Positions 5,618 to 15,700 of a stretch of DNA of 37,867 nt are shown piece after piece. A model generated the notes under the pieces. That model saw only the letters and a list, made by a program, of their open reading frames with translations, did no database searches and was not told the DNA's origin. The stretch is from a virus: IMG/VR virus record IMGVR_UViG_3300031565_003022, positions 1 through 37,867 of that record; one strand, given 5' to 3'. Every line of letters begins with the position of its first letter. Position 1 is the stretch's first letter. The position numbers and the translations under genes are program-made.

Positions 5618-5859
5618 TGGAAGGAATACTACTGGAGAACTTGGCGACTGGGGGACCTGTAGCTATACTAGCCTGCTTTATTTTCTGGATGTATAGGAAA
5701 GACAGGAAGGATACTGAGGGCAGAATCCATGATGTTCACGGCGCTCATTCTGAGAGGCTAGAGAGCCTACTGGAGAAAGACCAGCAGACTCGTGAGGAGA
5801 ATACTAAGGCTTTAACGGAACTCAATATTGTTCTAAGAAGGATGAACGGAGGGAAGTAA
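5617..5859 (+). CDS. BhlA/UviB-like holin candidate
   Basis: 80 residues; the ATG overlaps the upstream TAA. One hydrophobic segment (residues about 8-25, LATGGPVAILACFIFWMY) is followed by a basic stop-transfer patch RKDRKD and a charged coiled coil to the end. This single-span plus coiled-coil design and length match the BhlA/UviB family of holin-like phage proteins, which sit in the inner membrane and help lysis. Being beside virion genes and away from any lysin is unusual. Holin is the best guess; a membrane anchor is the alternative. Confidence 0.55.
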   Translation: MEGILLENLATGGPVAILACFIFWMYRKDRKDTEGRIHDVHGAHSERLESLLEKDQQTREENTKALTELNIVLRRMNGGK

Positions 5860-5860
5860 T

Positions 5861-6067
5861 ATGCCTAATGGCAGAGCAAGGAAAGCTACCAAGGCTAGGA
5901 CTGCACCAACTAGAGTATCCCAGCACACTCTTAATGTTCTTAGAAGGGCAGGCATAAAGTATAAGGTAACTACTAGAGGAAGGACTACTGTCTTAGGCAA
6001 GGGTAGACCTCCTAAGCAAGTATTTCCTAAGGCTAGATTCAAGATACTGAGGAGAATAACATACTAG
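5861..6067 (+). CDS. 68-residue very basic protein
   Basis: ATG at 5861 one base after the previous stop, with GGAGGGAAGTAAT upstream. Arg/Lys-rich throughout (MPNGRARKATKARTAPTR) with a strand-like centre (YKVTTRGRTTVLGKGRPP). Nearly no acidic residues. Probably nucleic-acid-binding and possibly packaged with the DNA. Unknown family. Confidence 0.7.
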   Translation: MPNGRARKATKARTAPTRVSQHTLNVLRRAGIKYKVTTRGRTTVLGKGRPPKQVFPKARFKILRRITY

Positions 6068-6076
6068 GAGGGCAAG

Positions 6077-6292
6077 ATGGCTAATGCGACTAGAGCGAGG
6101 AAGTCCAAGAGCACTGGAGGTGGGAAGAAGTGGATTGCAGGGGCTATCAAGAGACCTGGTGCATTTACTCGCAAAGCAAAGGCAGCAGGCATGACTGTTC
6201 AGGCATATGCTAGAAAAATGCGTAGTGCTTCAGGCAGGCTAGGTAAACAGGCAAGATTAGCACTCACATTAAAGAAGATTTCTGGGAGATAG
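6077..6292 (+). CDS. 71-residue basic KWIAGAIKRPGA-type protein
   Basis: ATG at 6077 after AGGAGGGCAAG. The core KKWIAGAIKRPGAFTRKAKA and the end SGRLGKQARLALTLKKI follow a pattern I recall from many small phage proteins (KW-I--AIK-PGA then LG--ARLA-TL), usually of unknown function near structural or packaging genes. Net charge is strongly positive. It ends 3 bases before the TerL start, so it is probably translationally coupled to it. Confidence 0.75.
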   Translation: MANATRARKSKSTGGGKKWIAGAIKRPGAFTRKAKAAGMTVQAYARKMRSASGRLGKQARLALTLKKISGR

Positions 6293-6294
6293 CC

Positions 6295-7989
6295 TTGGCT
6301 ACACCTCTATCGCAAGACGAAGCACTTAGAACGCTGTTCTCTGATAGACGGCTTACTCTAAGCACGCTACTAGACATTGACGACAAAAATAGGCAGAGAG
6401 TGCCACTTGTGCCTAATCCTATTCAGGATGATATTATTGTTAACTCTGGTCTGAGAGACATCTATGTAAAACCTGCCTCAGTAGGATTTACCTCTATCAT
6501 AGTTGGCGATTTCTTCCTAGACAATATCACTATCAATGGCACTATCTCAGTCATTATCAGCTATGATGAGTTCAGTGCTCAGCGCCAGATATTGAAGGCT
6601 AAGCGCTTTCATCAGAGCTTGGAGAGAAAAATCCCTACCATTCCTAAGCTAGACCATAAGTCAGCTACCGAACTTAGCTGGGAGGATAAGGCTACCAACT
6701 TCTACTCTACTATGTATATATTCAGTAGTAGAAGCTATGTACTTGGACGAGGCGAAGTTATCCACAACCTTCTACTGGATGAGTATGCCTTCTGGTTGGT
6801 TGGTACTCATGAGGCTATCATGGCATCTGCACTACAGCGGGTTCCACTTAGTCCCAGAACCAAAGTCCGCATAGGTAGCACTGCCAATGGTGAGGACAAT
6901 CCTTTCTGTGATATGTATAGAGCAGCTAAGGAAGGCACTATGATTGGTGACTCAGTATATAAGCATCATTTCTATCCCTGGTTCTTTCATCCTGAGTATA
7001 AGATGTATGCTAATGATATGTTCTGTCTTCCAGGCGATGACCGTGACCCTTTGCTGAACATTCAGTCAGATGAGGCTAGTCTAATACGACTACTGATAGA
7101 ATCCTATGGCTTTGGTGAGTTTGAAACTATGGCTAAGCTTCGGTGGAGGAGATATAAGAAAGCCGAAATATCTAGCCTCCGCCGAGCTGGAGACACTATA
7201 TTTATCTTTGAGCAGGAATTTCCTGAGAATGATGAGACCTGCTTCTTAGTAGCAGGAGACCAAGCCTACAATACTGACATCATAACTACCAAGATTCATG
7301 AGTGCAGACCAGCACCTATACAAAAGGGTATTGTTGCTGTTGATAAGGTAACTAAGGCTACCATAACTGCTACCCTTGACATCTGGCATGATGTAGAGGA
7401 AGGAAAAGGCTATGTTATCTCTATTGACCCAGGTAAAGGTAAGATATCTGAGTCAGTTGGTCATGTATGGAACTTCATCGAGGGCTACAGAGACAAGGAT
7501 GGCAATGAGATTCCTCCAGTAATGCAGCATTGCGCTACTTTGGCAGGTCTCTATGACGAATGGGAGATGGCAGAGCTTATGAAGGAAGTAGGTCATTACT
7601 ACAATACTGGAGTTATCTGCCCAGAAGATAATTTAGATATCGTATCTCACCTGAGAGACTACTCTGACCTCTATTGGCGTGAGGATGTGAGGACAGGTAA
7701 GTCGATGAGAACTGTTGGCTGGCAGACTAATCAATCAACTAAGCCTTACATGATAACAGAGGTTAGCAGGCATCTGGATGATATAGACTGTCAGGACATA
7801 CGCTTCTGGTCTCAGTGCAAGAACATACGGCGTAACAGTATGGTAAAGAGTGGCATACTGGTAGTAGGTGCTGACGACCACCATGATGCAGGTGCTATTG
7901 CTATAGTATGTAGAGATGCTATGCCTATAGCCCGAGGGCTAGTAGGAGATAGCACAGAGGGTGGATGGGGAGATAGCTGGGGTCGGTAA
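6295..7989 (+). CDS. terL: terminase large subunit
   Basis: 564 residues; TTG start at 6295 with GGGAG 6 bases upstream. This is the packaging motor: an N-terminal ATPase pumps DNA into the prohead and a C-terminal RNase H-fold nuclease cuts it. Visible motifs: Walker A-like KPASVGFTS (59-67), Walker B LLLDE (159-163), coupling motif GSTANG (194-199), nuclease acids in ISIDPG (D378), CPEDN (about 443-446) and DDHHDAG (D531). Walker A is the terminase form, lacking the usual GKT. The glycine-rich C-terminal tail (GGWGDSWGR) may contact the portal, whose gene starts 11 bases later. Packaging type cannot be read directly; closed-circle signs suggest headful. Confidence 0.92.
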   Translation: MATPLSQDEALRTLFSDRRLTLSTLLDIDDKNRQRVPLVPNPIQDDIIVNSGLRDIYVKPASVGFTSIIVGDFFLDNITINGTISVIISYDEFSAQRQILKAKRFHQSLERKIPTIPKLDHKSATELSWEDKATNFYSTMYIFSSRSYVLGRGEVIHNLLLDEYAFWLVGTHEAIMASALQRVPLSPRTKVRIGSTANGEDNPFCDMYRAAKEGTMIGDSVYKHHFYPWFFHPEYKMYANDMFCLPGDDRDPLLNIQSDEASLIRLLIESYGFGEFETMAKLRWRRYKKAEISSLRRAGDTIFIFEQEFPENDETCFLVAGDQAYNTDIITTKIHECRPAPIQKGIVAVDKVTKATITATLDIWHDVEEGKGYVISIDPGKGKISESVGHVWNFIEGYRDKDGNEIPPVMQHCATLAGLYDEWEMAELMKEVGHYYNTGVICPEDNLDIVSHLRDYSDLYWREDVRTGKSMRTVGWQTNQSTKPYMITEVSRHLDDIDCQDIRFWSQCKNIRRNSMVKSGILVVGADDHHDAGAIAIVCRDAMPIARGLVGDSTEGGWGDSWGR

Positions 7990-7999
7990 GGAGATGTAA

Positions 8000-9763
8000 A
8001 TGAATAGAAATGCGACTACAATAATTACTCGCTGTAACGAGCTTAAGAAATTCTGGGCTTCCAGGGATGAGGCTATGAAGCGCTGGTATAGGCTTATAGA
8101 GATGATTGACGAACTTAAGACTGAGAAAATGGAGTCATTCGTAGGCAACGACCCGAGGTCTCTATTTAATTTAGTTCTCCACTTACTGGATGCCGATGTA
8201 CCACACAGAGTAAAGGATTATGACTCAGTAGACCCAGAGGTCTCGACTGCTGTGGCTTCTGTCAGCCGATTCTTTCATACTGCCTGGAGTGATGTTCAGA
8301 CCAACTTCCGCCGAACTAACCCTAGACAATCTCTACAGCGAACCTCACTGGGATTTATGCTGGCAACTGGATGGTACGCTGACTTTGCTGTAGTAACAGA
8401 TGATGGTAGCCGCTGCTATGATGAACCTTGGAATCCTATAGATGTCTATCCTATGTGGGATGCAACCTTGGGACTTAGCGAGGTGGCTCACATCTATCGA
8501 ATATCTGCTACCCAAGCTACTAATATAGCTAAGCGTAACAACTGGGGCTTAAGTAATAACTATGCCCAGTGGAGAGCATCAGTAGGAAGGAATGTTAATA
8601 TCTTCGACTACTGGTGGGTAGAGATATCTGATACCTTTCCCTTCTCTAAGGCTATCTGGAACGCTGTAGTTATAGATACTGTACTAGTAAAGTTTGAACG
8701 CACTCGCTTCAAGCGTATGCCTATCTATGTAGCTCCAGTTGGTGGGCTACCTGATATGGGTAGTCTGACAGAGGGTATGATTCCAACTTACTCATCTACA
8801 CTAAAGCTACAAACTCAGGAAGTTAGCACTGAGCGCTGGAAGGCTGAGCTCGGGCAGTCTATCGTAGCAACCAATGAGAACATCTATCGTGTTTGGAATA
8901 AGTGGTGGAGTTTCAGCCTACAACTACTTCGAGATACTGCTCAGCCTAGAGTCTTTGAGCGGAGTAGAACTGGCAAGGCAATAGTTAAGCCAGAGGACCT
9001 CTTCCGTAGGGGTGCTATATTCAGAGGTGGACCTGATGATGATGTCACATTTATTGGCACTCCACCTATACCTCTGGAGCTGAGAAGTACTCAGCTTGAC
9101 TTAGAGGCTATGATGCAGAGAGGTGGAGTTAGTTGGGCTATGTATGGTAGCCTTCAGGGTCAGGTAACAGCCTATGTTATGAGTCAGATAGCTGCCTCTG
9201 CTAACCAAGTAATGAAGCCTTTTCACCAAGCCTTCATCAACCGCTTTGAGGATATAGATAATGACTGGTTATCAGATATCAGAGAACGAGGAGTAAAACC
9301 TTATAGCTGGAGCTACCCAGATGCTCTACCAGACAATGCTTATGTTAGTGCTGACTATGAGGTAGAGATTCCTGGCGACCTGGTACAGAGAGCTACTACT
9401 GCCAGGATGCTCGACCCAGACTTTCGTCTGAGCTACACTTATGTTCTGAAGAAGCTATTTCCTGATATTGGAGACCCGATGCAGGAGAGAGCTCAGGTTA
9501 GAGCTGACAGAGCAGAGATGCATCCTACCAATAGTATAATAGCTCTGATACAGTATTACAGACGTCAGGCTGCTTGGTTAGATAAGACTGGAGATAGAGA
9601 AACCGCTAGACTCTATGATACTGTGGCAGATGCAACTATGGCTATGCTAACTGCTGAAGAAGGTAGGCAGGAACCGCCAGTACAGCCTACTAGAGGAAGA
9701 CCTGAGACTGTACCTCAACGGACTGCTCTACCAGCTAGAGCTACACCTGAAGGAGGAGCATAA
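8000..9763 (+). CDS. portal protein
   Basis: 587 residues, ATG at 8000 after AAGGAGATGTAA. Portal proteins form the dodecameric ring at one head vertex through which DNA moves. The call rests on position (immediately after TerL, before scaffold and capsid), size, and the mixed alpha/beta content: a helical start (NELKKFWASRDEAMKRWYR), a central region with Trp-rich strands, and long helices near 385-430 (QVTAYVMSQIAASANQVM) of stem/crown type. The last 40 residues are Pro/Arg/Thr-rich and disordered. The stop overlaps the next ATG (TAATG). I see no diagnostic motif. Confidence 0.75.
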   Translation: MNRNATTIITRCNELKKFWASRDEAMKRWYRLIEMIDELKTEKMESFVGNDPRSLFNLVLHLLDADVPHRVKDYDSVDPEVSTAVASVSRFFHTAWSDVQTNFRRTNPRQSLQRTSLGFMLATGWYADFAVVTDDGSRCYDEPWNPIDVYPMWDATLGLSEVAHIYRISATQATNIAKRNNWGLSNNYAQWRASVGRNVNIFDYWWVEISDTFPFSKAIWNAVVIDTVLVKFERTRFKRMPIYVAPVGGLPDMGSLTEGMIPTYSSTLKLQTQEVSTERWKAELGQSIVATNENIYRVWNKWWSFSLQLLRDTAQPRVFERSRTGKAIVKPEDLFRRGAIFRGGPDDDVTFIGTPPIPLELRSTQLDLEAMMQRGGVSWAMYGSLQGQVTAYVMSQIAASANQVMKPFHQAFINRFEDIDNDWLSDIRERGVKPYSWSYPDALPDNAYVSADYEVEIPGDLVQRATTARMLDPDFRLSYTYVLKKLFPDIGDPMQERAQVRADRAEMHPTNSIIALIQYYRRQAAWLDKTGDRETARLYDTVADATMAMLTAEEGRQEPPVQPTRGRPETVPQRTALPARATPEGGA

Positions 9764-12700
9764 TGCCAGAACCAATAGAGCTGACAGAGTATGCCAAGAA
9801 AATATTAGGGGAAGAGGGCATAGAGCCGATAAAGCCTGGGAAACCTGTAACTGTTCCTCCTGTAGAGTATCCCGAGTACTTTCCAGGCTTCGGCAGAGAG
9901 ATGTCTCAGCTAGGTGTTGAGTATTACAAGGCTCAGACACGACTAGCCGAGGCAGAGCGTAGGAAATTCCGAGCAGAGCAACTTGGTGTTAGTCGTCCTC
10001 TAACCGAAGTCTGGGGCTTTAGACCTCCTGAAGGCTTTATGGCTCCTACTGCTGGTGGACTTATAAGAATAGAGGACTATGAGCAGCAGCTTGAGCAAGC
10101 TAGACAAGAGTATGACATATCTTTGCAGGACCTGAAGGCTATCCGCTGGAGACAAGAGGTAATGGTAACTATGCCAAACTACCTATCTATCCCAGACTAT
10201 AAACTCCAGAAGGCAGAGGACATATTGCAGTATATTCCACTGGACAGTATGAGGGATGAGGATTCTATCTGGTTATCATCTGTCTTTAACCGTCTGCAAC
10301 ATCTCTCCAATATACTGCCAGAAGGCTTTGATGGGGATGCTATAGAAGCTCAGACTAAAGTACTGAATGAAATCCTTACTGCTCCTAAGCTAGAGCTAAG
10401 AGCAGTGCATAATCTAACCGTAGAGGAAATAGCTAAATCCTTTGCCTTTGGAGTAGCCGAACTACCTCAAGGTATGACTGAGGAGCAGGTTAGAACTATG
10501 CTTAGCAAGATGGACCTGCAAGATGAGGAGATGAAGAGTGCTAAGGACTGGCTATCATCCAGAGCTAAGGATTGGGCAATAGAGTCTGACCGCTTAAATC
10601 TTATCCGAGCAGGAACAGTATTAGCGGAAGCTCCAGAGTTAACTCCACTAGAGTTCGCTAAGCTAACACTCACTCAGCCTATGATGGCTACAGTAGAATT
10701 GCTAGATAAGTACTTCAACTTACTCTCACGACCACTAGTAGCATCTGCCATTGTAGGTGTCCATAGGCTAATCAAAACTCCTGAGGAAACTGCCGCTGCT
10801 AGGCTAGAAGGCGATTACGAATTTTACCGCTCTATGGGAGAGGACAGCTGGGCTGCCTATGCAAAAGCATTTAACGACTGGGATGCTCCCTGGTGGCTGA
10901 AGCTTGGAGCTGAGGCTTTCTTTGACCCAGTTAGCTATATTGGTCTAGGTATGGCTACCGCTGTTAGCTATAAGATAGGTACTGGACTTACTAAAATAGG
11001 ACTTAGAGCAGCAGGAACTAGGATAGGTCCTTGGGTGGGAGCATTTGAAGGTGGCTTTGTAGCAGGTGCAGATGCTATATTCAAGACTGGCATAAAGGTA
11101 GTATTGTCTCCTATCAAAGGTACTTTCTGGCTAACTGGTGCTGGCTATCAGATTCCTCGTACTTTTACCATGATGGCTAGGAACTTTGCTAGAGATAGCT
11201 ATATGAAGTTCAGCTCGGTACTTCAGCGCACTTTCACTGAGGTTCGCAATGTTAAAGGACTTACAGCTAAAGATGCTATTGATACTGGCACAAATGCTAT
11301 TGACCAGGCTATAGCACGTCCTATGGAAGGCTGGGACACTGCGGTTAGAGCAGGAGTGCCAATGCTAGAGTTTAACTACATAGATGAGGCAGCAGCTCTC
11401 AGGCTAACTAAGGGCATAGTTGAGGAAGTGGCATTTCCTACTAATCGTCTATCTCGCCTTAATAATGAGGTACTTAATATGTTCTCTGGTCAAGGCGAGA
11501 GAGTAACAGCTGGTAAAATGATAGCTGACCTTGGGCTGGAGGCTACTGAGGAGACAGTTGATAAGCTATCTACCAGATTAGTAGCCTTCAAGCAGGGTGT
11601 GGTTGATAAGGCTAAGGCTGCTCTCAAAGGTGACTCAGCATCTGATGTCCTTATGGGAGTATTTAATAGGCTAGAAGGAATCCGCTACGGAAATCTGAAC
11701 AGTCCTTTGACTAAGTATATGAATCAGGCAGGTAGGTCAGCTTCCTGGCATAGTAGGGTAGCTGACAGGATACTATATTCCTCTCAGCTAGTAGCTCTAG
11801 AACGCCGACTGGTTCTACCTATAGCCCGCTGGAATCTACTGTTTACTAACTTCGGTCCTTACAACTTCCTTGAGAATATGCAGAGAAGCTTCCTGGGTGG
11901 AGGAGAACTACTCTATCCGAAGAGCTATAGCGGGGTGAATGAGACCAACCGTCTATTCAAAGGAATAGCCAATGCCCCTTATGAGTTACAGATGTTTGAG
12001 CGAGGCGAAGAACGGCTAGCTCAGGCTGTAGTTGACCCTAAGACTGGCAGAACCGCAGTATTTAGAGGCGGCAAAGTGCCATTTATTACTAAAGAAGTAG
12101 TCATACCTGAGAAGGTTCCTTTCCTAGGTGGCAAGACCATAGGAGCCAAGATTAACATAGCGGGCAGAGACCACTACTTGGCTTCCTTCCAAGATGGCTA
12201 CGATATGTGGGCTCACTTTAACAGTATACAGGTAGCCTATGACTACCAAGTCCATTATATGAAAGCACTGGCAGAGATAGCTCCAGACGATATGAGAGGC
12301 TTGACAGAAGTGATAGCTAAGCATAGAGGGGAGCTAGATAACATAGCTGCTATTGTGAAGTCTGATGCTAGGGACATAGAACGGGTACTAATGCAAGATT
12401 CTACTATAGGACCTGAAGCGGTCAGAGCACACTCTAAGCTAGATGTCCTGGAGTTTGAGCGCAGGCAGATTAGCAAAGAGCTGGGTAAGACTTTTGACAA
12501 GTGCACTGATGTAAGAATGGTTACCAAAAAGGGCATTAGAGATGATGTACTGGATGGCAGTATCTTTCCTGATATAGATGGCAAGATGGCAGCTTTTACA
12601 GAGCAGGAGAGAGAGCTTAGCCTTATTAGTCTGAAGAATCAGATTAAGGTATTAGAAGAGGAGGCTGATGCCTTCCTAGCTAATCCTCCTAGGAATCTAG

Positions 12701-15700
12701 ATGAGTTCCTTGGCGATATGCAGAACATCACTGCTATGGTAGAGGGTACTGGTGAGAGGATACACGATTATAGAAAGCTAACTGAGCTGAGAAAAGCTAA
12801 GCTGCTTCCAGGTGAGATGGATGACTTTGAAGTTGGTTCAGCTAAGCTACTGGCAGAGTTTATGGAGACAAGTGAAGAGCAGCTGGTCAGGATAATGAAC
12901 CAGTTGACAAAGAATGCTGAAGCTGCAGGACTGAACGAAGTTCAGATAGCTAGATTAGCTGACCTTGACTCTGTTAGCCGTCTCGAGTTGGAGAACATCC
13001 TTTCAACTCGTAACAAGGTAGCTGAGATTGAAGCTATTATACCTAGAACTCCTAAGAAAGCTAGAAATGACCGCTTCTGGACTCAGCAGCGCTCTCAGAA
13101 AGCTACCATCTGGGATGAGTTTGATACTAATGCTAGGAAGTTTAAGAGCCTACGCCTGAGAGCTAGCCGCAACTTCCTTGGCTCAGTGGACAAGCCACTC
13201 TATATGCCTGACTTCGTACCAGATGTAACTACCGAACTAACTCCTAATCACCTAGCTTATCTGTTTGGTGCTACTGGGGATGACTTATATAGAGGACTGA
13301 CTCGGATACAGCACCATGCTACTATCCGTCCTAGGGAGGACTTCATCTTACACACTGTAGAACAGGCAGATGCATATGCTGCTAAGCTAGGCAAGACAGG
13401 AGCTGATATTGGATTTACTGAAGATGCTATCGGTGAGGTCTATGACCAGCTCTGGCACAATCTAGGGATAGAGTCTACAATACTGACTCCTGATAGCCCT
13501 ACAGTAATGCAGCTGGAGGAGATTAGGCAAGAGCTGACTAGACTCCATGCTGCTAATAAGATTCCTGAGTCTGACGTAGTCAAGTGGCGTCAGTATGTCA
13601 ACTCAGTGGCAGATGATGTAGAGAAACTGCCAATGTACAAGGCAGCTGTTCCAACTAAGCGTATTGAAGGTTTAGAGGTTAGCCATAGTGCCCAGAGGAT
13701 AGCGGGCGACTTCCATATGGAAGCTAAGTTGGAAGGTAAGGTAGCGGGTGCTCTAAACTATTCTGTAAGAGATAAGTACATGACCATCCGAATTATAAAA
13801 GTACCAGAGGCGATGCAGAGACGTGGTATAGCCTCTAGTTTACTTGATGACATTATGGGCAGGGCTAAGGCAGAGAATAAAATATTACTCTCAGGTGAGC
13901 TTACTGATGAGGGTAGGGCGTTACTGGTAGGTATGGAAGAGAGAGGTGTGATTAGGCTCAGTAAGCCTCCTACTGACTTTCCTACATTAGCGGAGTTTGT
14001 TATTGATGTTCCAGAACCTGTAGCTACTAAGTGGTGGGCTACCAAAGAATCTGCTATGACTAAGGCTCGTGAGATGCACGCTCTAGCCTATCCCACCTAT
14101 GACGATGCTAACATCATAGATGAATCTATGCGGTCTCTCTTTCCTTTCTGGAACTACGAAATGTTCAGGTGGCGCTGGATACCCAGGACAGTAATGCGGA
14201 CTCCTGGTACTGCTACAGGCATAGCCCGCTATATGGACTATACAGACCAGGGCTACCTACCAGTCCCTGGCACTGACCTTCAGGCTAATATCCTCAGAGG
14301 CTCTGTCTGGATGGGCGGGCTTAGGTCCTTCTACCTCCGTGACTTCCCTGAGTACTATGACGTAATGCCTGGCATGGAGTTTATAGACTACATTGGCAGA
14401 GCAGGCTTCTTCCCAGGTATCCATGTTATGCTACCGATAGTAGCCTTCGGTGCTGCTGTCGGCAAGCCTGAGGTAGGTCAGCTGGCTCCTGCCTGGATAA
14501 GAACAGGGCTTAGTGGATTAAGAGCTCTATCTCCCCAGCATATAGGAGCAGTACTGGAGCATATCTATCCAGACCGCTTCCGAGACTACATGATTATGCT
14601 TACCTTAGGTGAGGAAGGCTACGATGCTGACGAAATCTGGCGGAAGAAACAAGCTGGTGAGAAGACAACTCCAGAGGAGGATAAACTTTGGCTAAAAGCT
14701 GCTAATCGGGTTGATGGAGTCAAAGGTATCCTGATGCAGCAGACTGGACTCTTCCGTATCCGACCTCAGGAGTTCTCAGAAATCCGTAAGGAAATGAGGT
14801 TAGCTATTGAGGAAGCTACAGGAGTGCCTATTGCTGTCCAGGACCAGATTGACCGCAGATATCCAGTAACAGGTAAGCGCTTTAGTGACTACTACAAGCT
14901 AGATGTTTATCAGCAAAAGCTCCTCTACGAATGGGAGACTTACCGTAGGTGGCAGGGAGTTACTACTCCACTCTACCCTTCTAGCTGGCAGCTACTAGAT
15001 GTCAAAATCAAAGACTACTATGAGGAGCTGGACAGAGTATATGATGAGGCTAGAACAGTTGGCATCTACGAGAATGAAGAACTAATTCGCCCTAGCATGG
15101 TAGAAATGAATCGCCAGCTCGTAGAGGGCGAGATAGGTCCTGACCAGTGGATGGGCTTTCGCAGTGACCTGGTAGGTGGACTGGCAGAGGCGGTCAGGAT
15201 ACTTGGTGAATCTCCAGCCTACAAGGATGTGCCTAAGACTTTTGAGGAGCGGGCTAAGATGCTGGAGGAGCGTAACATTCCTACTCCTACCCAGACGCCA
15301 GACCAGGAGCTACTATACTACTACTACGAACTTAGCCCTGAGTACAAGTACAACTGGGAGTCTCAGCGTATGGAGAGAGACTTTGATACCTACTATGCCT
15401 ACATAGATATACTGCTAGAATCTCTAGATGCTCCTCACCGAGAACGTCTACTCCAACGGATACAAGCTGACTGGACTCCTATGGAAATCCTGTACTGGCA
15501 GACTAGCCGAGATTTTATGAGACCGTACAGGAATCTCCGAGACATAGTACTCCGTGAGTATAGCCCAGAGCAGATACAGCAAATCCGCAGATATGAGGTA
15601 GCACCTGCTGCTGAGCGACAAGAACTGCAGGATATAATAGGTCCTGAGGGAGATAAGCTAATATCAAGTTATCAGAGAAGGCTCAGGGAGGCTAGGCAGC

